From: Pseudomonadota bacterium
GTDB lineage: Bacteria > Desulfobacterota > Desulfovibrionia > Desulfovibrionales > Desulfovibrionaceae
Length of the DNA stretch: 11,480 nucleotides
Direction: 5' to 3'
NCBI GenBank assembly: GCA_023399375.1
Contig: JAEWPX010000175.1
Span: 1-11,480 of the forward strand
The position numbers were made by a program, and so were the translations under genes. Below are positions 7,578 to 11,480 of the stretch, in pieces. Position 1 is the first letter of the stretch. Each line of letters begins with the position of its first letter. The notes beneath the pieces are model-generated. The model had not been told where the DNA came from and made no database searches. It was given only the letters and a program-made list of their open reading frames with translations.

Positions 7578-8430
7578 TCCCCCCGGCCTGGACGCGACCC
7601 AGGAACAGCTGCTCGCCGAACTGGAGACGCTGCGGCGCATGCTGGCCGATGTGGAGAAGCCCGCCTGCGCCGACGAAGGCGACGGCTTGGTCATCATGCG
7701 CCTGTGCTCGGGGCTCGACTTGGCCGGCTGGGAGTCGCTGTGTCACCGCCAGGATCTGCGCGACTGGATGGTTCTGCCTCTCGCGGCCGATCCCCTGCCT
7801 TTTCTGGCCCGCATCCAGTCCACCGTGCGGGAGCTGGTCTTCCTGTCCGAACACGATCCGCTGACCAAGCTCTACAACCGCGGCGCATTCGACCGCATCC
7901 TCTCCGCCGAACTCATCCGCTCCGCCAGGGCCGGCCAGTCCCTGGCCCTGGTGCTGTTCGACCTCGACGACTTCAAGACCGTCAACGACTCCTACGGCCA
8001 TCCCTGCGGCGACCGGGTGCTCGAAACCATCGGCTCGCTGCTGTTGGCGGAAAAACGTTCCTACGACACCGCCGCCCGGGTGGGCGGCGAGGAATTCGCG
8101 CTCATCCTGCCGGGGCTCGGCCTCGTGCGCGCCGAAATGGTCATCGGCCGCATCGTGGAAGCGGCGCGGTCGCTCAAGATCGTGTGCGACGGCGTGGACT
8201 CCCCCCTGCGCATCACCATCTCGGCGGGACTGGCCATCACCAAGGGCAAGATGGCCACCACGCCGGAAAAGCTCTACGCCATGGCCGATGCGGCCCTGTA
8301 TCAGGCCAAGGCCGCCGGCAAGGACCGGGTCATGACCGCTCCCATTGCCGACCTGACCGGTCCGCCGGAGAAAACGCTCGTGCGCGCCGATGAGAAACGG
8401 TTTCTTTTCACGGGCCTAACAAAAGGATAA
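7567..8430 (+). CDS. GGDEF diguanylate cyclase
   Basis: A 287-aa protein with a C-terminal GGDEF domain (about residues 92-255), which makes cyclic di-GMP from two GTP. The domain opens with HDPLTKLYNRGAFD (D97), has the metal- and substrate-binding FDLDDFKTVND (D132, N140) and the active-site motif GGEEF (173-177). An RxxD product-inhibition site (R164-S-Y-D167) lies exactly five residues before GGEEF, so feedback inhibition by c-di-GMP is expected. The first 90 residues have no recognised PAS, GAF or membrane segment. They begin with a helical, Leu/Glu-rich stretch (residues 9-30) that could dimerise, so the input signal is unknown. ATG 7567 overlaps the end of prfB by 11 bases, suggesting translational coupling. 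A start at 7501 would extend it deep into prfB and is unlikely. The MinD-like gene begins 8 bases after its stop. Confidence 0.93.
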   Translation: MHPDPPGLDATQEQLLAELETLRRMLADVEKPACADEGDGLVIMRLCSGLDLAGWESLCHRQDLRDWMVLPLAADPLPFLARIQSTVRELVFLSEHDPLTKLYNRGAFDRILSAELIRSARAGQSLALVLFDLDDFKTVNDSYGHPCGDRVLETIGSLLLAEKRSYDTAARVGGEEFALILPGLGLVRAEMVIGRIVEAARSLKIVCDGVDSPLRITISAGLAITKGKMATTPEKLYAMADAALYQAKAAGKDRVMTAPIADLTGPPEKTLVRADEKRFLFTGLTKG

Positions 8431-8438
8431 GACGGCGT

Positions 8439-9269
8439 ATGTCCCAAGCCATCAATCCCAATACATCCCTGTCCGTGGCGATCCTGAGCGGCAAGGGCGG
8501 CGTGGGGAAATCGAATCTGGCGCTCAACCTCAGCTACGCCCTCTTCCGCGCCGGCCACCGCGCCCTGCTCATGGATTTCGACGTGGGCCTGGCCAACGTG
8601 GACGTCCTGCTCGGCCTGTCGCCGGAAAAAAACCTCCAGGACCTCTTCCGGCCGGAAGTCACGGCCGCCGAGGTCATGGTGCCCGTGGAGCAGGGCGGCT
8701 TCGATTTTCTGCCGGCTGCCAGCGGCGTGCCCGAACTCCTGGAAATGGACGACGACATGCGCGAAATCCTGTTCCAGAAGCTCAACGCCTCCTTTTCCGC
8801 CTACGACTACCTCATGCTCGACCTCGGCGCGGGCATCTCCCAGACCGTGCTTTCCGTGGCCGTCATGAGCCACGTGCGCGTGCTGGTCGTCACGCCCGAG
8901 CCCACGTCCCTGACCGACACCTATGCCGTCATCAAGGTCCTGCACACGCAGTACGGCATCACCGACTTCCACATCCTGGTCAACCAGGTCGAATCCGCCG
9001 CCGACACCAAGACGACCTACGGCCGCCTTTCCGCGGCCTGCCAGCATTTCCTGGGTTTCGCCCCGGAACTGCTCGGCGGCGTACGCAGCGACCCGGCCCT
9101 GCCCGACGCCGTGCGCCGCCAGATTCCGCTCATGCGCCACGCGCCGCGCAGCCCGGCCGCCCAGGATATCCTGAGCGCGGCGGTCAAACTCCACCGCATC
9201 CGCCAAAGCCGCCAGGAGGCCCTGCGAGACATGCCCGTGCTCGGGAAAATTCCCCAGCCGCGCAAGTAA
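8439..9269 (+). CDS. MinD/FlhG-like ParA-family ATPase
   Basis: A 276-aa deviant-Walker ATPase. The Walker A motif is SGKGGVGKS (residues 17-25), with signature lysine K19 and catalytic-loop K24. The switch I region is MDFDVGLANVDVLLGL (D46, D48), and Walker B is LMLDLGAGIS (D128). VVTPEPTSLTDTYAVIKVL is characteristic of the MinD/FlhG group and distinguishes it from plasmid ParA. FlhG proteins count or place polar flagella, and MinD positions the division septum. The short N-terminus (16 residues before the P-loop) lacks the DQAxxLR motif that lets FlhG stimulate FlhF, and I see no clear C-terminal MinD amphipathic helix. It may therefore be a separate polar-positioning ATPase. AAGGA (8423-8427) supplies a ribosome binding site 11 bases before the ATG. 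Immediate linkage to a diguanylate cyclase favours a motility or cell-pole role, but that is inference. Confidence 0.88.
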   Translation: MSQAINPNTSLSVAILSGKGGVGKSNLALNLSYALFRAGHRALLMDFDVGLANVDVLLGLSPEKNLQDLFRPEVTAAEVMVPVEQGGFDFLPAASGVPELLEMDDDMREILFQKLNASFSAYDYLMLDLGAGISQTVLSVAVMSHVRVLVVTPEPTSLTDTYAVIKVLHTQYGITDFHILVNQVESAADTKTTYGRLSAACQHFLGFAPELLGGVRSDPALPDAVRRQIPLMRHAPRSPAAQDILSAAVKLHRIRQSRQEALRDMPVLGKIPQPRK

Positions 9270-9272
9270 CCC

Positions 9273-9310
9273 TTGACGGGGATGGCTTTGATTCGGCAAT
9301 AGTATGAAAT
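9273..9310 (+). promoter_or_regulatory. Possible promoter upstream of the HU gene
   Basis: An AT-richer dip follows the stop of the MinD-like gene. TTGACG (9273-9278) is a good -35 match. The best -10-like hexamers, CAATAG (9297-9302) or TAGTAT (9300-9305), lie 18 or 21 bases away, so one is a poor sequence and the other has poor spacing. The 111-base leader before HU supports independent transcription from about here. Confidence 0.3.
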
Positions 9311-9328
9311 AGATGGACGATTGCTTGT

Positions 9329-9345
9329 CCGCCGTCTTCCGGCGG
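9329..9345 (+). other. Leader-RNA hairpin upstream of HU
   Basis: CCGCCG (9329-9334) and CGGCGG (9340-9345) form a perfect 6-bp stem with a TCTTC loop, about 35 bases before the HU start codon. It lies inside the predicted 5' leader and could affect stability or translation. No T-run follows, and no known riboswitch class is evident. Confidence 0.3.
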
Positions 9346-9380
9346 CCCCGGCCAACCGTCAACAGCCCGAGGACCACGCG

Positions 9381-9656
9381 ATGAACAAAAGCGAACTCAT
9401 CAAAACCCTGGCCGAAACCAAGGACCTGCATATCGACGAAGCCGCCGATATCGTCAACGCCTTCGTCGATTCGGTCAAGCAGGCCCTGATCAACGAAGAC
9501 CGGGTGGAAATCCGGGGTTTCGGCAGCTTCAAGATCAAAGGCTACAAGGGCTACACCGGCCGCAACCCCAAATCCGGCGACGTGGTTTCCGTGGCTCCCA
9601 AAAAACTCCCCTTCTTCCGCCCCGGCAAGGAGCTGAAGGAATACCTCAACAAATAG
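9381..9656 (+). CDS. HU/IHF-family DNA-binding protein
   Basis: A 91-aa nucleoid protein of the HU type. It begins MNKSELIKTLAET, has the two-helix dimerisation body, then the family signature GFGSFKIKGYKGYTGRNPKSGD. The DNA-intercalating proline is P63 in the GRNP tip of the beta arm. The C-terminus, VSVAPKKLPFFRPGKELKEYLNK, is typical. Such dimers bend DNA non-specifically and act in chromosome compaction, replication and transcription. Without comparison to other copies I cannot say whether this is HU-alpha-like, HU-beta-like or an IHF subunit; the sequence looks most like HU. GAGGA (9369-9373) lies 7 bases before ATG 9381, fixing the start. An in-frame GTG/TTG upstream would extend into the leader and is not supported. 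The gene ends 7 bases before the first UshA-like gene, suggesting co-transcription. Confidence 0.95.
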   Translation: MNKSELIKTLAETKDLHIDEAADIVNAFVDSVKQALINEDRVEIRGFGSFKIKGYKGYTGRNPKSGDVVSVAPKKLPFFRPGKELKEYLNK

Positions 9657-9663
9657 ACCTATC

Positions 9664-10530
9664 ATGCCCATACTGCGCCTTTTCCTCGGAGTCCTGGCCG
9701 CCCTGGCCATGGCCGCAGCCCCGGCTTTCGCCGCCGACCCGGTCCTGACCATCGCCTTCGCCGGCAACACCTACGGCTACTTCGATCCCTGCCCCACCTG
9801 CGGCCCGCAGAAACTCGGCGGCCTCGCCCGTCGCGCCACCTTCCTCAAGGACCTGCGCGAAAAGGCCCCCACCGCCGGCAAGACCCTGACCGTGGCCGGA
9901 GCCTGGGAGTTCCTGCCCGAGGTCGCGGCAGCGCCGCCGGAGCCGGCCAAGCTGCCGGCCGTGGCCAAGGCCCACGAACGCCTCGGCTACGACGTCTTCG
10001 TCCTGACCCCGGCCGAAATGAAAGTCCTGGCTGACAACAAGGCCGCCACGCCCAAGGGCGCGACGGTCCTCGACGCCGCGCCGTCCACCGAGATCCTCAA
10101 CATCGGCGGCAAAGCCGTGGGCCTCGTGCTTTTTCCCATGCCCAAGGACATCAGCGCCCCGGTGCCGGACAAGCTCATGGACGCCACGGCCAAGGCCGCA
10201 TCCGAACTGCGCGGCAAGGTCGCCCTGGTCGTCGGCGTCAGCCCCTGGGGAGCCCTCGACGAGGAGGCCTTCATCAACAGCCGCACCGGCGCGGTGGACG
10301 TGCTGCTCGGCAGCGGCGGCGGCTCGGGCTTCCCCTCGCGCACGTCCAAGGACGGCAAGACCCTGTGGACGCGCGCCTACATCAAGGGCAAGACCATCAA
10401 CCGCCTGGATCTCACCGCCTTGCCCGGCGCAAGCGGGTTCACTTGGAAAATCGGCGAAAACTTCACGGCCAAGGTCCAGCCCCTGGACGAGGCCTTTCCC
10501 CAGGACGCGGCCATAGAAGCCCTCTTCTAG
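9664..10530 (+). CDS. Secreted UshA-like protein with CPTC motif (Cys paralogue)
   Basis: A 288-aa exported protein. Residues 1-23 form a signal peptide (hydrophobic core LFLGVLAALAMAAAP, AFA before the probable cut). The mature start, LTIAFAGNTYGYFDP, then GGLARRATFLKDLR, follows the N-terminal pattern of UshA/5'-nucleotidase metallophosphatases (LTILHTNDxHGxxEP...GGLARRA). However, the metal-binding Asp and His appear replaced (N35, Y37), the GNHE block reads LTPAE (T115-E118), and the later SHxG and GHxH blocks read VSPWG and GSGGG. Hydrolase activity is therefore doubtful. A CPTC motif (C43, C46) follows directly, and these are the only cysteines of the mature protein, suggesting a thiol redox function. 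The downstream gene is a paralogue in which the second cysteine is encoded by TGA. Start ATG 9664 lies 7 bases after HU and has no strong Shine-Dalgarno. Exact activity unknown. Confidence 0.8.
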   Translation: MPILRLFLGVLAALAMAAAPAFAADPVLTIAFAGNTYGYFDPCPTCGPQKLGGLARRATFLKDLREKAPTAGKTLTVAGAWEFLPEVAAAPPEPAKLPAVAKAHERLGYDVFVLTPAEMKVLADNKAATPKGATVLDAAPSTEILNIGGKAVGLVLFPMPKDISAPVPDKLMDATAKAASELRGKVALVVGVSPWGALDEEAFINSRTGAVDVLLGSGGGSGFPSRTSKDGKTLWTRAYIKGKTINRLDLTALPGASGFTWKIGENFTAKVQPLDEAFPQDAAIEALF

Positions 10531-10567
10531 GTAACATCCGCGCACCCGTTTTCATGAGGCCTTTATC

Positions 10568-11458
10568 GTGACCAGATGCTTTTCACGCGCCCTGGCCGCC
10601 GTCTTCGCGGCGGTCCTGGCGCTGCCCTTGGCCGTTTCCTCCGCCACGGCCGCGCAGCCGGCAGCCGTCCTCTTTTTTACCGGCAACACCTACGGCAACA
10701 TCGCGCCCTGTCCCTCCTGAGGCGGCAAACTTATCGGCGGGCTGGCCCGGAGGGCCGCCTTCATCAAGACCGAACGCGCCGCGCCCGCGGTCGCGGACCA
10801 CATGCTGCTTCTCGCCTGTCCCTTCGAAATCCTGCCCGACGGCCCGGAAGCCAAGCCCGAGCCCAAGGCCCTGCCCGGCATCGTCAAGGCGTTCGACGCC
10901 ATGGGCTACGACGCCGGAGCCCTCAATCCCGACGAGGCCGCGTATCTCAAAAAGGCCGGCGCGCCCCTGCCCGCCCGCTTCATCGTGCTCGGCGACGCGC
11001 CGCAAACGCAGCTCCTTAAAAAAGGCGGGACCACCTACGGCCTCGTCTTCTTCCCGGCCTCGCCCGACCTCAAAAAGCCCGTGCCCGAAACGGTCCTCGA
11101 CGCGGCGGCAAATGCGGCCCACGAACTGCGGGGAAAGGCCAACGTCGTCATCGGCGTAAGCGGCCTGGGCCTTACCGCCGAACAGGATTTCCTCGACAAG
11201 CACCCCGGCGCGGTGGACATCCTGCTCGGCAGCGGCCCCAACGCCGGCACCTCCAGCCGCCTCTCGGCAGACGCCAGGACGCTCCTCTCGCGCACCTACA
11301 TCAAGGGCAAGACGATCAACCGCCTGGACATCGACACGCTGCCCGGCGCGCCGGATTTCACCTGGAAACCCGGACAGAACTTCAAGACCGATGTCATCAG
11401 CCTCGACGATCGCTACCCCGCCGATCCCGCCATCGAGAAGATGTTGGGAGAAGAGTGA
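10568..11458 (+). CDS. Predicted UshA-like selenoprotein (TGA = Sec51)
   Basis: Read from GTG 10568, with TGAGG (10555-10559) 8 bases upstream, the frame gives a 296-aa secreted protein if the single TGA at 10718-10720 is selenocysteine. It has a signal peptide (about 1-28, ATA before AQ), then VLFFTGNTYGNIAPCPS-U-GGKLIGGLARRAAF. This aligns with AFAGNTYGYFDPCPT-C-GPQKLGGLARRATF of the upstream paralogue, so U51 replaces C46 and the motif is C48-P-S-U51. Similarity continues to the end (ELRGKANVVIGVSGLG; TYIKGKTINRLD; LPGAPDFTWKPGQNF), with no other stop or frameshift. The metallophosphatase metal residues are missing as in the paralogue (N120-P-D-E for NHE). Annotators ignoring Sec would report only a 218-aa ORF from ATG 10802, which lacks the signal peptide and redox motif. 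A decayed pseudogene is the alternative but fits poorly. I recall, unverified, UshA-like (seleno)protein families being named in databases. Confidence 0.85.
10718..10720 (+). other. Selenocysteine codon TGA (recoded)
   Basis: The TGA occupies the position of a conserved cysteine in a CxxC motif, in frame with upstream and downstream homologous sequence. Cys/Sec exchange at one redox position is the standard signature of a bacterial selenoprotein. Confidence 0.85.
10736..10759 (+). promoter_or_regulatory. Candidate bacterial SECIS stem-loop
   Basis: Downstream of the TGA, GGCCC (10744-10748) pairs with GGGCC (10752-10756) around a GGA triloop, and GGC (10736-10738) can pair with GCC (10757-10759) below a bulge. 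The loop begins 28 bases after the TGA and has G in its first position, which fits the loose rules for SelB-binding SECIS hairpins. Alternatives such as CGGG-CTGG-CCCG (10738-10749) also exist. Hairpins arise easily in such GC-rich DNA, so this is supportive only. Confidence 0.4.
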
Positions 11459-11468
11459 GAGGAAGAGT

Positions 11469-11480
11469 GGGGCTCTGCCC
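11469..11480 (+). terminator. Edge hairpin after the selenoprotein gene (cut by window)
   Basis: GGGC (11470-11473) and GCCC (11477-11480) can pair around a TCT loop, 11 bases after the final stop. The window ends inside it, so the stem may be longer and any T-run is not visible. Confidence 0.3.

Noticed and set aside
9283..9298. A sigma-54 promoter-like GG-N10-GC arrangement (GG 9284-9285, GC 9296-9297)
   Set aside because: Only TGGC and the invariant pairs match; the -12 element reads CGGC instead of TTGC. Such spacing is common by chance.
10718..10720. The TGA as a simple nonsense mutation (pseudogene)
   Set aside because: The codon falls exactly on a conserved redox cysteine, and no second lesion occurs in the following 245 codons. 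Recoding is the simpler reading, although the machinery genes are not visible here.
10576..11019. An alternative + strand frame from ATG 10576
   Set aside because: It is Arg/Gly-rich, low in recognisable content and in a different frame from the paralogue homology. The GTG 10568 frame with TGA read-through explains the region.
10802..11458. A separate 218-aa gene starting at ATG 10802
   Set aside because: It has no ribosome binding site of note, and it would lack the signal peptide and N-terminal domain that lie in frame just upstream. It is the 3' part of the selenoprotein gene.

Overview
The window is a high-GC, gene-dense bacterial segment with every gene on the + strand. Gene content, composition and an apparent selenocysteine codon point to a Desulfovibrio-like sulfate reducer (Desulfovibrionaceae or close kin); this is inferred from style and content, because no rRNA or other taxonomic marker is present.

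Layout: (i) 1-105, a GC-rich hairpin/repeat element; (ii) 106-759, a class I SAM methyltransferase; (iii) 760-871, an intergenic repeat containing an inverted copy of the element at 1-72 and apparently supplying the ribosome binding site of mnmG; (iv) 872-2737, mnmG (tRNA U34 modification); (v) 2784-3866, a membrane-anchored YcgR/PilZ-type c-di-GMP receptor candidate; (vi) 4032-4847, a CorC/YbeX-type CBS protein followed by lnt, the same neighbour pair as in E. coli; (vii) 6470-7577, prfB (release factor 2) with its in-frame UGA and programmed +1 frameshift; (viii) 7567-8430, a GGDEF diguanylate cyclase overlapping the end of prfB; (ix) 8439-9269, a MinD/FlhG-like ATPase; (x) 9381-9656, an HU-family DNA-binding protein; (xi) 9664-10530 and 10568-11458, tandem secreted UshA-like paralogues.

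The most interesting result is the last gene. Its reading frame is interrupted by one TGA (10718-10720) that aligns with the second cysteine of a CPTC motif in the upstream paralogue, and the frame continues intact for about 245 codons. It therefore reads as a 296-aa selenoprotein with a CxxU motif, which would otherwise be split into two spurious ORFs. Both paralogues keep the UshA/5'-nucleotidase-like framework but appear to have lost the metal-binding Asp/His residues. The pair looks like a metallophosphatase scaffold turned into a periplasmic thiol/selenol redox protein.

Working relationships: translation quality and termination (mnmG, prfB), envelope lipoprotein maturation (lnt) and c-di-GMP signalling (PilZ protein, diguanylate cyclase) are interleaved. 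Spacing from corC through the MinD-like gene (gaps of 84 bases or less, one overlap) fits one transcription unit, and HU plus the UshA-like genes fit a second. No CRISPR array, tRNA, rRNA, insertion sequence or gene-free stretch over 300 bases was seen.
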